From: WVYX01 sp039586815
GTDB taxonomy: Bacteria; Gemmatimonadota; Gemmatimonadetes; Gemmatimonadales; GWC2-71-9
Direction of reading: 5' to 3'
NCBI GenBank assembly: GCA_039586815.1
Contig: JBDHJR010000013.1
Coordinates: forward strand, 194,264 to 258,263
DNA: 64,000 bases
Shown here: one piece after another, positions 25,392 through 34,387 of the stretch
Layout: each line of letters begins with the position of its first letter
How positions within the stretch are numbered: position 1 is the stretch's first letter
Position numbers and translations under genes: made by a program
Notes under the pieces: generated by a model
Told to the model about the DNA's origin: nothing
Seen by the model: only the letters and a program-made list of their open reading frames with translations
The model's database searches: none

Positions 25392-25910
25392 ATGCTCACT
25401 CTCCTCAAGCTGCTCCAGTCGTTCGTGCGCGCCCTGCACTCCGACGGTACGCCACAGCAGGTTGCGGCGGGCTTCGCTCTGGGCGCCGCCCTGGGCCTCA
25501 CCCCGCTGATGAGCCTGCACAACCTGCTCGTCATCGCCGCGATCTTCCTGCTGCGGGTGTCGCTGCCCGGTGCGGTCCTGGGATGGCTAATCATGCTGCC
25601 GCTGGGCTTCCTGCTCGACCCGGTGTTCGACGCCGCGGGGAACGCGCTGCTGATCGAGGTGGGGCAGCTGCACCCGGTGTGGACGGCGGTATACAACACC
25701 CCGGTGTTGTCCCTCAGCAACGTGAACAACACGGTCGTGCTGGGGAGCGTGGTGGGTTGGTTGGTGCTGGCCTTTCCCATCTTCCTGGTCGCCCGTGCCG
25801 GCGTGCGCCGCTACCGTGCCACGCTGGGCCCGCGGATCGAGCGCTCGCGAGCAGTCCGCGCGGTGCGCGCCACCAAGCTCTACAACCTGTACCGCCTGTT
25901 TCAGCCCTGA
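25392..25910 (+). CDS. TIGR03546-family inner-membrane protein
   Basis: 172 residues. The N-terminus (TPQQVAAGFALGAALGLTPL) is the DUF2062-like signature used by TIGR03546 proteins. Three or four membrane helices cover about residues 22-60, 62-80 and 112-135; a basic tail follows (RRYRATLGPRIERSRAVRAVR). The ribosome site is weak (GGGTGG). Family members occur almost always just upstream of TIGR03545 genes, as here, with stop and start overlapping as TGATG. Molecular role unknown; envelope biogenesis is the usual guess. Confidence 0.87.
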   Translation: MLTLLKLLQSFVRALHSDGTPQQVAAGFALGAALGLTPLMSLHNLLVIAAIFLLRVSLPGAVLGWLIMLPLGFLLDPVFDAAGNALLIEVGQLHPVWTAVYNTPVLSLSNVNNTVVLGSVVGWLVLAFPIFLVARAGVRRYRATLGPRIERSRAVRAVRATKLYNLYRLFQP

Positions 25911-27712
25911 TGCCACGCACCAAGTTGTTCCGCTGGCGGGCCATCGTGCCGCTCCTTCTGGCGTTTGCCTTGCTGGCGCTCGGTTGGTGGCTCCTGCTGG
26001 ATCGTCTCGTGGAGCAGGGGATCGAGGAGACCGGGGCGTATCTGGTGGGCGCTCGCGTTGATCTGGAGAGTGCCGACGTACGGCTGGGTGAGGGCACGGT
26101 GGTGCTGCGGGGATTGCAGGTGGCCAACCCCAACGCGCCCATGAGCAACCTGTTCGAGGCGGAGGAAGTCGTGGCGGACCTGCAGTGGACGCCGCTGCTG
26201 CAGAGGAAGGTCGCGGTAGATACGCTGGCCGTGCGGGGCATGCGGTTCGGCACGGCTCGGGACCAGTCGGGAGAGTTGGAGAACCCGAGTCCGCAGAGCG
26301 GGGCTGTGGCCCGGGAGGTCTCGGCATGGGCCGATGCGGTGCGCTTGCCGCCCCTCAGCCTGGAAGGGCTGGGGCAGGTGGTGGATGCGGCTGCGGTGGA
26401 TCCCGACAGTCTGCGCACTCTGGCGGCGGTGCGGACGATCACGGCTCGTGCCGACGAGGTGCGAGCCGCTTGGGACAGCGCGTTGGCCGCGCTCGACCCG
26501 CAACCACGCATTGATTCAGCGCAGGCCCTGGCACAGCGCCTCGAGGACGCCGACCTGGGCGGCCTCAACGTAATCGGTGCCACGCGCCTGGCCGGCGAGG
26601 TGCGCACCGCGCTGTCCGATCTGGGCACTCTTGAGGAGGATGTCACGGCGCTGGGCCGGAACGCGCAGGCGGGCCTGACGGACCTGCAGACCCGGCTCTC
26701 CGGGCTGGCTGCCGCGCGGCAGGCGGATTACGCGTACGCGCGGGGCCTCCTCAAGCTGCCGTCCCTAGACGCGCCCGACATCTCGCCTGCGATCTTCGGC
26801 GATGCGGCCATTGCATGGGTGCAGCCGGTGCTCTACTGGCTGCGGCTCGCGGAGGAGCACCTGCCGCCGGGGATCGATCCGCGGCGCTATCCCGGACCGA
26901 AGCGCCCCCGCCGAGCGGGCACCACGGTTGAGTTTCCCGACTCCGCCTCCGGCCCTCGGTTCCTCATGGAGTACGGCGAGCTGGGCGTGGAGTTCGCGGG
27001 CGAGGGGATGGTGGCGGGAGAGTACCTGGCGCGTGTCACCGGCCTCACGTCGGATCCAACGCTCTACGGCAAGCCGCTCGAGCTGTCGCTGAGCCGCTCC
27101 GGCGCGGCAGTCGGCCCTTCCAACGTCGGGTTACGAGCGCTACTCGACCACGTGTCGGCACCCGTGATAGACTCGCTGGACGCATCGCTCGCGGGCGTGC
27201 AGCTACCCAGTCTGGACCTGGCCGCGCTGGGTGCTCGCCTCGTGCTGGGCGAGGGGACCACACGGCTGCGGCTGGCACGCTCGGGAGACCAGCTCGGTGC
27301 ACGGTGGTCGTGGCACGCCCCGCGGGCGAGGTGGGAGAGACTCCGGGGGACGGCAAGCGGTGAGTGGGCCGAGGAGCTGCTGTGGCGCACCGTGTCGGGG
27401 CTGCGCGACGTACGAATAGAGGTCGGGCTGGCCGGTGCCGTGCGCGAGCCCGCCCTCAGCGTGCAGTCCAACGTGGGCCAGGCCATCGCGGCGAGCCTGC
27501 GGCGCGAGCTGGGGCGGGAAGTCGAGCGCGTAGAGCGCGAGATGCGGGCGCAAGTGGACGCGCTGGTGAGCGATCAGGTGGGTCGCGCGCGGCGCGGTGT
27601 CGCAGACCTCCAACGGAAGTACCTGGACGAGATCGACGGAGCGCGGGAGGCATTGGACGCGGTGCGGCGGCAGCTCGAGCGGGAGCTGCCTGGTGGCATC
27701 CGTATTCCATAG
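25910..27712 (+). CDS. TIGR03545-family AsmA-like envelope protein
   Basis: 600 residues starting at the ATG that overlaps the TIGR03546 stop. One N-terminal membrane helix (about 10-28) and then a periplasmic region opening with the AsmA-like pattern ARVDLESADVRLGEGTVVLRG. Two long helical sections (about 120-270 and 520-600, coiled-coil-like with many Glu/Arg) flank a beta-rich section (about 290-510). AsmA-like proteins are thought to bridge periplasm for lipid transport; whether TIGR03545 members do so is not established. Next start is 11 nt downstream, so the giant ligase gene is probably in the same operon. Confidence 0.85.
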   Translation: MPRTKLFRWRAIVPLLLAFALLALGWWLLLDRLVEQGIEETGAYLVGARVDLESADVRLGEGTVVLRGLQVANPNAPMSNLFEAEEVVADLQWTPLLQRKVAVDTLAVRGMRFGTARDQSGELENPSPQSGAVAREVSAWADAVRLPPLSLEGLGQVVDAAAVDPDSLRTLAAVRTITARADEVRAAWDSALAALDPQPRIDSAQALAQRLEDADLGGLNVIGATRLAGEVRTALSDLGTLEEDVTALGRNAQAGLTDLQTRLSGLAAARQADYAYARGLLKLPSLDAPDISPAIFGDAAIAWVQPVLYWLRLAEEHLPPGIDPRRYPGPKRPRRAGTTVEFPDSASGPRFLMEYGELGVEFAGEGMVAGEYLARVTGLTSDPTLYGKPLELSLSRSGAAVGPSNVGLRALLDHVSAPVIDSLDASLAGVQLPSLDLAALGARLVLGEGTTRLRLARSGDQLGARWSWHAPRARWERLRGTASGEWAEELLWRTVSGLRDVRIEVGLAGAVREPALSVQSNVGQAIAASLRRELGREVERVEREMRAQVDALVSDQVGRARRGVADLQRKYLDEIDGAREALDAVRRQLERELPGGIRIP

Positions 27713-27723
27713 TATTGTGAGTC

Positions 27724-30700
27724 ATGACCAGCGTAGCTGATCTGCAGGACCTCACCCAGCTGCCCGCCGACCAAGTGGCGGCGCGTGTCGCGAGCGCGCT
27801 GGAGGAGGCGGGCCGGCGGGACACGCCGGCGCCCGAGGCCATGCGGCTCGACCGCGCGGCGGTGACCGCACTGCGGCACGCACCGCATCCGGAGTCGGTG
27901 CTGGAGCGGATCGAGGTGGAGCGCATCGCCGAGCTGCTCGCGCGCTGCACCGCCAGGTGCGGCACGGGCGAGGCGCTGCCCGACCGCGAGCTCCGTGTGC
28001 TCGCATGGGACGCGCTCGACCTCGCGCGGCGCCCCGCCGTGGTGACGCGCATCGAGCCGGCGGCCGTGGGCGACTGGACCGCGACCGTCCTCGCAGCCAT
28101 CGAGGCGTCGCACTTCACCGTGGGCCCGCTGTTCAGGCAGCGCGCCAAGACCTACGGACCGAAGGTCCTGTTCGAGATCCCCGAAGGTGCCAAGAGCCAC
28201 CGACTCACCTGGCAGCAGGTGGCGGCGCGTGTGGACACACTGGCGCGCGGGCTCCTCTCGCTGGGCGATCCCGACGCCAACCAGCCGATCGCCATCGTGT
28301 CAGAGAACCGGTTGGAGCTGGCAATCGTGGATCTCGCGTGCCTTACCTCGGGTCTGGTCAACGTGGTCGTTCCGGCGAATGCCACCGAAGCCGACGTGGG
28401 GTACATCCTGCGCCACGCCAAGGTGCGGACCGCGATCGTTTCGGGCCGCGGGCAGCTGCACAAGGTGCAGAAGAACCGCGAGGCGCTTCCCGACCTCCAG
28501 CGCGTGATCAGCATGGACCCGCTCGATGACCATGGCTCGGAGGTCATGAGCCTGCGGGAGCTCGAGAGCCTAGCGAGCCGAGTGCCGGCTACAGCGGTGC
28601 AGCAACGCGGCGAGAGTGTGCGCATCGGTGATCGAGCCACTGTGATGTACACATCGGGCACCACCGGTATGCCCAAGGGCATCCAGTACTCCCACCGTAA
28701 CCTGGTGTTCAAGCGGTTTGCCCGCGGTGTGGCCCTGCCCGAGATCGGCGAGCGGGACGTCTTCCTGTGTTATCTGCCCCTGTTCCACACGTTCGGCCGC
28801 TACCTCGAGATGCTGGGGTGCGTGTTCTGGGGGGCGAAGTACTGCTTCCTGCTCGACCCTTCCATGGGAGCGCTCACCGACGGCATGACGCGGTACCGCC
28901 CCACGGTGTTCATCAGCGTGCCCCGCAAATGGATGCAGCTGTACGACGCCATTGCGCAGCGGGCCAATCCACTCGATGCGCCGGACGATGAGCTGCTCGA
29001 GGCCACCAGGGAGGTGACGGGTGGACGCCTCGCGTGGGGGTTGTCGGCGGCTGGCTACCTCGACCCCGAGATCTTCAAGTTCTTCCATCGCCAGGGAATC
29101 CAGCTGCTCAGCGGGTTCGGGATGAGCGAGGCCACCGGCGGCGCCACGATGACTCCGCCGCACGGGTACAGGCACAACTCGCTCGGTGTCGCGCTTCCCG
29201 GCATCGAGCTCAAGCTGGCGGAGGACGGCGAGCTGCTGATGCGGGGGCCCTACGTGATGATGGGTTACCTCGATCCGCCCGACGGCGAGCCGTCGTTCGA
29301 CGAGGACGGCTGGCTGCACAGCGGCGACCTGATGCAGATGGACGACGCCGGGCACATCCAGCTGGTGGACCGCAAGAAGGAGATCTACAAGAACGTCAAG
29401 GGACAGACGATCGCACCGCAGCGCATCGAGAACCTGTTCCGCGAGTTCGAGTCGGTCGGCCGCGTCTTCCTGGTGGGCGATCACCGGGAGTACAACACGC
29501 TGCTGATCTACCCCAACCCGGAATACGAAAGCCTCGACTTCTCCTCGATGTCGATCCACGAGATCCGGGATCACTTCCGCTCGTTGGTGACATCGGTCAA
29601 CCAGTTCGTGGCCCCGTTCGAGCGCATCGTCGACTTCTACATCGTCGACCGCGACCTCGACGCCGAGCGCGGCGAGCTCACGCCCAAGGGTACGCCGCGG
29701 CGCAAGACGGTCGTGGAGAACTTCGCCGACGTGATCGACTCGCTGTACCGGCGGGCCCACCTGCATGTGGGTGGCGTCGAGTTGACGCTGCCCAACTGGT
29801 TGTTCCAGTATCTCGGCCTCACGGCACAGGATGTGGAGATCGACAAGGCTGCGCTGGGCCTGCCGTCCGTTGGTACGACCTTGACCGTGCGCCGCCTCGA
29901 CGACGCGCGGATCCAGATCGGTGCCGGCATCTACGAGACGGAGCGCAAGACCGTCAATCTGGGAGCGTTCCTCGCCACGCCGCGGCTCTGGCTCGGAAAC
30001 GAGGAGTTGCGGGAGTTCGCGCCACTGCAACCGAATCAGCGGCAGCGGCCGGGACGCTCGCAGGAGGGCATCGAATGGGTGGGGCGGCCGGCGCCCTACA
30101 AGGCGAGCCGCGCCGAGCGAGATGCGCTCCAGGAGGCGATACGACACGCGGAGTGGAGCCTCGACGACCTGGATCAGGCAGCGCGGCTCCTCTCGTCCAC
30201 CGATCGGGATGCCGGTCTCGATGCCGAGCGCCTGCTGGAGCGCGTCGTGGCAAATGAAGAAGGTCCGCTGGCCGACCCGGCCCGCTTCGTGCTCGCCCGT
30301 GGGGCAGTGGCGGACGCACCCGACGTGCGGCGCCGAGCCTTCCAGACCCTGGTCCCCGTCGAGCGCGCGCACCGGTTCACGCGAACGCTCGAGGCGTTCT
30401 TCGGGCGCGACCCTGGGTTGCTCGATGAGGACACGTCGGAGTACCTGGCCGAGCGCACGCTTTCGGAAGCCAAGGTCCATGCGCTGATCGTGTACGCGGA
30501 AGAGGCCTGCACCGGCGACTCGGGCAACGACCAACTCGCCGTCTCCTTGCTCACCTTCCTCGCGGAGTACGGTGCCGGCCACCCGGTACGCTTCCGGATG
30601 ATCCGTGCCTTCCTGGTGCGGATGAGCCTCTTCGCCCGTAGCCAGTCGTTGCGAGTGCACGCTGCCGGTGCGCGCGTCACCCTCGAGAACGGCTTCCGCC

Positions 30701-32478
30701 AGTGGCTCGGGCCCACCTCCAAGATCGCGGTGGACACGGAGACCGGGCAGGAGTATCGCTGGGGGGATGTCGTGGTGTTCGAGGAATCGACGCCCGAGGA
30801 GCACCGCCGCCGCCTGCTCAGCGCGATCAAGAGCACACCCTTCCTGCGGGAGGCGGTGTTCCTCTTCTACCGAGGCACGATCGTGCGCCTGCACGACATC
30901 CCGCCCGGGGGCGTCTGGATCCGATTGATCGGCGCGCGTCACGGCAAGTCGGTGTATCGCGTCACAATCCAGACCCGTGCGCAGGAGACGTACGAGGTCG
31001 CCGCCAATCTCGTGGACGAGCTGGACACGGGGCAGGTCCAGGAGGAGATCGACTGGCTCATCCTGTGTGGGGTAGCGGGTCTGCGCGACCCGGTAGTGGA
31101 GGACTTCGGCGGCCACATTCCCGAGCAGGACCTTTGGAGCGAAGAGTTCGTCAGCGGCGATACCCTGGACAGGGAAATGCGACGTCTGGAGCGGCGGGCA
31201 TACGAGCACGAGGGGCTGCTGCAGTTGTGGCCGTTCCTCGCCTGGAGCGCCCTGGCGGCGCTGGTGGACTTCTGGGACCGCACCGGCCGGCGCTGCGAGA
31301 TCACGGAGCTGAGCCCGGCCGACATAGTGCTCCCGACCCACGACTACCATCGCGGGTCGCGCATCGTTTCGCTCTCAGCGCGCCACGACCACCGCGGTCT
31401 GCTCGACATGGTGCGGTCGTTCAGGGAAGGCTTCGTGCGGGGGGTGGAGGAGCAGTACCCCGAGCTCGAGGGCGTAGTCGGGTGGGACGTGACGTTCTCC
31501 GCGGTGCTGGAGGTGATCGGCGAGCAGGAAGGGCTGGAGGCGTACGAGCGCGCGCTCGCGGCCGAGGTGGATGCCCCCGAGGAGCTGCGGCGCGCTCTGG
31601 AGGAATACCTCTTCACTGTCAGGCGGCGCGGCTTCCTGCCCAAGCGGCTCTACTTTGCCGCCAAGCGGTATCGCCGCTGGGCGAAGCTGAGCCAGGACGC
31701 CACGCCCCAGGCGCGCGCCGCCACGCTCCAGGAGTTCTACGACACTTACGGACTCGACACGCTGGCGATGTCGTATCCGGAGGTGCGGCTGCGTTTCTTC
31801 CGGGAGACCGTGTTCCGCGAAAGCTCGAACGAGCTTCAGGCCGGGCTCGACGAGCTGACGGCCAAGGTACGCAGCGGGGAGATCCGCAACGGTGAGCTGG
31901 CGGGCGCCGTGGCCGATCTGAGGCAACGCATCCCGGTGGAGCCCGACGACGACTATTTCCTCGCCCGCATACCGTTCGCGTACCTGCGGCCCGAGGACAC
32001 CGTGGACTTCGTCTCCGCGGACCTGGCGGGCAGCTCCCAGACCGAGATCGTGGTGGCGTTGGAGGATGCCGACGCGGGGCTCTTCCGGGTGCGGCACGCG
32101 CTCTTGCCCAGGGAGGTGGAGCGGCTGCACCGGCTCTTCCTGTCCGCTCGGCTCGACGTGCAGTTCGGGCCGGAGCACCGCTACCTGGTGGGGATCAATG
32201 AGCGAGACCAGATCATCGGCGGCATCTACTACGAGATCGAGGAGGACGGCCTGCGCGCTCACCTCGAGAAGATCGTGGTTGCCGAGGCGTACAGGCGCAA
32301 AGGCGTCGCGGACGGCCTGATGAAAGAGTTCTTCAACCGGTTGCGCGCCGCCGGAGTGAAGGCTGTGACCACGGGCTTCTTCCGGCCCGAGTACTTCTAC
32401 GCACACGGCTTCAAGATCGAGAAGCGCTATGCCGGATTGGTGAAAGCGCTGGACGACGGGCCGGAGGCCAGTGAGTAG
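27724..32478 (+). CDS. Giant AMP-forming acyl-CoA synthetase fused to a C-terminal GNAT acyltransferase
   Basis: 1584 residues. Residues about 1-130 are helical, unassigned. Residues about 135-700 are a complete ANL (long-chain acyl-CoA synthetase) domain: P-loop YTSGTTGMPKG (about 308-318), GFGMSEATGG, the GWLHSGDLMQMD hinge and the catalytic-Lys region TPKGTPRRK. Residues about 760-1000 are helical (possible repeat fold). Residues about 1060-1210 faintly resemble a degenerate kinase-like core (ARHGKSVYRVTI, EEFVSGDTLDREM). Residues about 1440-1584 are a GNAT domain with the acetyl-CoA loop VVAEAYRRKGVADGL (about 1516) and EYFYAHGFKIEK near the end. Typical family members are 500-650 residues. 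A plausible job is to activate an acid and hand the acyl group to an amine or protein; the substrate is unknown. No frameshift was found across the fusion. Confidence 0.93.
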   Translation: MTSVADLQDLTQLPADQVAARVASALEEAGRRDTPAPEAMRLDRAAVTALRHAPHPESVLERIEVERIAELLARCTARCGTGEALPDRELRVLAWDALDLARRPAVVTRIEPAAVGDWTATVLAAIEASHFTVGPLFRQRAKTYGPKVLFEIPEGAKSHRLTWQQVAARVDTLARGLLSLGDPDANQPIAIVSENRLELAIVDLACLTSGLVNVVVPANATEADVGYILRHAKVRTAIVSGRGQLHKVQKNREALPDLQRVISMDPLDDHGSEVMSLRELESLASRVPATAVQQRGESVRIGDRATVMYTSGTTGMPKGIQYSHRNLVFKRFARGVALPEIGERDVFLCYLPLFHTFGRYLEMLGCVFWGAKYCFLLDPSMGALTDGMTRYRPTVFISVPRKWMQLYDAIAQRANPLDAPDDELLEATREVTGGRLAWGLSAAGYLDPEIFKFFHRQGIQLLSGFGMSEATGGATMTPPHGYRHNSLGVALPGIELKLAEDGELLMRGPYVMMGYLDPPDGEPSFDEDGWLHSGDLMQMDDAGHIQLVDRKKEIYKNVKGQTIAPQRIENLFREFESVGRVFLVGDHREYNTLLIYPNPEYESLDFSSMSIHEIRDHFRSLVTSVNQFVAPFERIVDFYIVDRDLDAERGELTPKGTPRRKTVVENFADVIDSLYRRAHLHVGGVELTLPNWLFQYLGLTAQDVEIDKAALGLPSVGTTLTVRRLDDARIQIGAGIYETERKTVNLGAFLATPRLWLGNEELREFAPLQPNQRQRPGRSQEGIEWVGRPAPYKASRAERDALQEAIRHAEWSLDDLDQAARLLSSTDRDAGLDAERLLERVVANEEGPLADPARFVLARGAVADAPDVRRRAFQTLVPVERAHRFTRTLEAFFGRDPGLLDEDTSEYLAERTLSEAKVHALIVYAEEACTGDSGNDQLAVSLLTFLAEYGAGHPVRFRMIRAFLVRMSLFARSQSLRVHAAGARVTLENGFRQWLGPTSKIAVDTETGQEYRWGDVVVFEESTPEEHRRRLLSAIKSTPFLREAVFLFYRGTIVRLHDIPPGGVWIRLIGARHGKSVYRVTIQTRAQETYEVAANLVDELDTGQVQEEIDWLILCGVAGLRDPVVEDFGGHIPEQDLWSEEFVSGDTLDREMRRLERRAYEHEGLLQLWPFLAWSALAALVDFWDRTGRRCEITELSPADIVLPTHDYHRGSRIVSLSARHDHRGLLDMVRSFREGFVRGVEEQYPELEGVVGWDVTFSAVLEVIGEQEGLEAYERALAAEVDAPEELRRALEEYLFTVRRRGFLPKRLYFAAKRYRRWAKLSQDATPQARAATLQEFYDTYGLDTLAMSYPEVRLRFFRETVFRESSNELQAGLDELTAKVRSGEIRNGELAGAVADLRQRIPVEPDDDYFLARIPFAYLRPEDTVDFVSADLAGSSQTEIVVALEDADAGLFRVRHALLPREVERLHRLFLSARLDVQFGPEHRYLVGINERDQIIGGIYYEIEEDGLRAHLEKIVVAEAYRRKGVADGLMKEFFNRLRAAGVKAVTTGFFRPEYFYAHGFKIEKRYAGLVKALDDGPEASE

Positions 32479-32881
32479 CGCTGACGCCGGGCCGGAGCCC
32501 CCCGACGCCACGTTCTGTACGGCCATCAACTGCATGGACGGTAGGGTTCAGTTGCCGGTGATCGCCTACCTTAGCGACCGCTTCGCGGTCGAGCACGTGG
32601 ATATGGTGACCGAGGCGGGCCCCGTGGCGGTGCTCTCGGAGCCGAGTACCGGGCCTGCGGCGCAGGGGATCTACGACCGCGTGGCGCTCTCGCTCGAACG
32701 CCACCGGTCGCGCGGTGTCGCTGTGACCGCGCACCATGACTGCGCCGGCAACCCGGCGACCCCACAGCAGCAGCAGGAGCAGCTACGTGCCGCTGTCCGG
32801 CGACTGCGAGAGTGGTTTCCGGCCGTCTCCGTGATCGCGCTGTGGGTGGATGAGCACTGGGAGGTGCGAGAGCTCGGCTGA
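32471..32881 (+). CDS. Minimal beta-carbonic-anhydrase-like protein
   Basis: 136 residues starting with GTG 32471, inside the 3' end of the giant ligase gene (8-nt overlap) and preceded by GGAGG. The zinc-site pattern of beta-carbonic anhydrases is present in shortened form: C21-M-D23-G-R25 and H88-x-x-C91. Typical beta-class enzymes are 190-230 residues and carry extra helices, which are missing here. Similar short 'carbonic-anhydrase-like' proteins exist without proven activity. Its coupling to the ligase/GNAT gene suggests a shared function, perhaps supply of a small carbon substrate or a non-enzymatic zinc role (inference). Confidence 0.75.
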   Translation: MSSADAGPEPPDATFCTAINCMDGRVQLPVIAYLSDRFAVEHVDMVTEAGPVAVLSEPSTGPAAQGIYDRVALSLERHRSRGVAVTAHHDCAGNPATPQQQQEQLRAAVRRLREWFPAVSVIALWVDEHWEVRELG

Positions 32882-32905
32882 CCGGCCAAGCCCGCACCAA
32901 ATGCA

Positions 32906-32934
32906 AACAGGGGCACCGATTCGGTGCCCCTGTT
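32906..32934. terminator. Terminator between convergent genes
   Basis: Arms CAGGGGCACCGA (32908-32919) and TCGGTGCCCCTG (32921-32932), 12 bp and nearly loopless as written, flanked by AA and TT; works for both directions. Confidence 0.8.
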
Positions 32935-32958
32935 GCTCGTTCGGTCGGAACCGGCCGG

Positions 32959-34290
32959 TTACTTGGTGGCGCCTGCCAGCTCGGCGGAGGTCACACCGGC
33001 CACCTCCTCGAGCATCGTCGTTGTCACCGACTTCGGACGCTCGATCGCGTAGCCCAGCGCGCGGTCCCAAGTGATGTTCGCCAGCACGCCGAGGGCGCGC
33101 CCGATGCCGAACAGCACCGTGTAGAAGTCCCACTCCGTGAGCCCGTAGTACCACTGGATCACGCCCGACTGCGCGTCCACGTTGGGCCACGGGTTCTTGG
33201 CCTTGCCGTGCTCCTGCAGAATCGCCGGCGTGACCTTGTAGATCGTGCTGATCAGCTTGAACAGCGGGAAGTCCGGCAGGTGCTTGAGGCAGAACTCGCG
33301 CTGCGCGGTGTAGCGCGGGTCGGTCTTGCGCAGCACCGCGTGGCCGTAGCCCGGCACCACCTGGCCGCTGTTCAGCGTGTCCCAGATCGCCTGCTTCACG
33401 TCGTCCTCGGTGTAGTCCTCCTTGCCGAGCTTCTCCAGGAACTTCATAGTCCAGCTCAGCACCTCCTGGTTGGCGAGGCCGTGCAGCGGGCCCGCCAGGC
33501 CGTTGATGCCGGCCGAAAGCGCGTAGTAGCAGTCCGACAGCGCCGAGGCCACCAGGTGCGTGGCATGCGCCGAGACGTTCCCCGACTCGTGGTCCGAGTG
33601 CAGGATGAAGTACATGCGCGCCACGTCATCGTACGGCGCCGCGATTCCCATCTGGTGCGCGAAGTTGGCGCCCCAGTCCAGATCGGGATTCGGCGCGATG
33701 TGCGTGTCGGCCTTGTACTTCATACGGTAGATGTACGCGCCGATCGAGGGGAGCCTGGCGAGCAGGTTGGTGCAATCGTCCAACATCGGCTCCCAGTAGT
33801 CCATCTTGCTCATGCCCTCGTTGTACCGCTTCACGAACACGGATTCGCGCTGCATCGACAGAATGGCCGCCGAGAACAGCGTCATCGGGTGCGTGTCGCG
33901 CGGCATCGCCCGCAAGGTGTCGATAACGTAGTGCGGCACCTGGCGGCGGCTCTTCCAATCCTCGACTACTTCGTCCACCTGCTTCTGCGTCGGCACTTCA
34001 CCCGTGAGCAGGTAGAACCAGAAGGCCTCGACGGTGGGGTAGTCGCTGCCCTTCGGCTTGGGTAGCGCTTCGAAGGTCTCGGGGATCGTCTTCCCCCGGA
34101 ACCGGATGCCCTCGTGAGGGTCGAGGTACGAGATGTCCGTCACCAGGCACCTCACGCCGCGGGCACCACCGATGGTCTGGGAGATCAAGACCTCGCCCAC
34201 CTTGACGTCGCCGTACTCCTTCAAGAGCCGCGTCGTCCGCGGACGATGTTGCTCGATCTTCTTATAGAGAGTTTCTTTGAGCGTCGACAT
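32959..34290 (-). CDS. Citrate synthase, long (eukaryote-like) type
   Basis: 443 residues. The catalytic triad regions are all visible: HSDHESGN (oxaloacetate-binding His, about residue 232), GYGHAVLRKTDPR (catalytic His, about 316) and NVDAQSG (catalytic Asp, about 372). The N-terminal helical section and the motif GYGHAVLR rather than GFGHRVY mark the type I dimeric, mitochondrial-like class. Reaction: acetyl-CoA + oxaloacetate + water to citrate + CoA, first step of the TCA cycle. AAGGAGG eight bases before the ATG. Divergent from the M14 peptidase; a short palindrome lies between them. No mitochondrial or export signal. Confidence 0.97.
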   Translation of the reverse strand: MSTLKETLYKKIEQHRPRTTRLLKEYGDVKVGEVLISQTIGGARGVRCLVTDISYLDPHEGIRFRGKTIPETFEALPKPKGSDYPTVEAFWFYLLTGEVPTQKQVDEVVEDWKSRRQVPHYVIDTLRAMPRDTHPMTLFSAAILSMQRESVFVKRYNEGMSKMDYWEPMLDDCTNLLARLPSIGAYIYRMKYKADTHIAPNPDLDWGANFAHQMGIAAPYDDVARMYFILHSDHESGNVSAHATHLVASALSDCYYALSAGINGLAGPLHGLANQEVLSWTMKFLEKLGKEDYTEDDVKQAIWDTLNSGQVVPGYGHAVLRKTDPRYTAQREFCLKHLPDFPLFKLISTIYKVTPAILQEHGKAKNPWPNVDAQSGVIQWYYGLTEWDFYTVLFGIGRALGVLANITWDRALGYAIERPKSVTTTMLEEVAGVTSAELAGATK

Positions 34291-34331
34291 CGCTACTCCT
34301 CCTTGTACCCTCCACCCGATTTGGCCAACAG

Positions 34332-34344
34332 TTAACCGGGTTAA
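34332..34344. promoter_or_regulatory. 13-bp palindrome in divergent citrate synthase/peptidase region
   Basis: TTAACC-G-GGTTAA, perfect 6-1-6 dyad, AT-richer than its surroundings, 42 nt from the citrate synthase start and 44 nt from the peptidase start. Candidate operator serving one or both genes. Confidence 0.4.
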
Positions 34345-34387
34345 AGATACTCAGAAGCGCCTACGAATGTGAGAAGGAGCGTCCACT

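Noticed and set aside
24233..25909. Upstream extension of the TIGR03545 frame
   Set aside because: It runs antisense through the acyl-CoA synthetase and out of frame through TIGR03546; the ATG at 25910 overlapping the TIGR03546 stop is the true start.
28570..31350. 926-residue minus-strand open frame
   Set aside because: Lies opposite the ligase/GNAT gene, is His/Val/Arg/Leu-rich without domains, and is a codon-bias shadow of GC-rich coding DNA.
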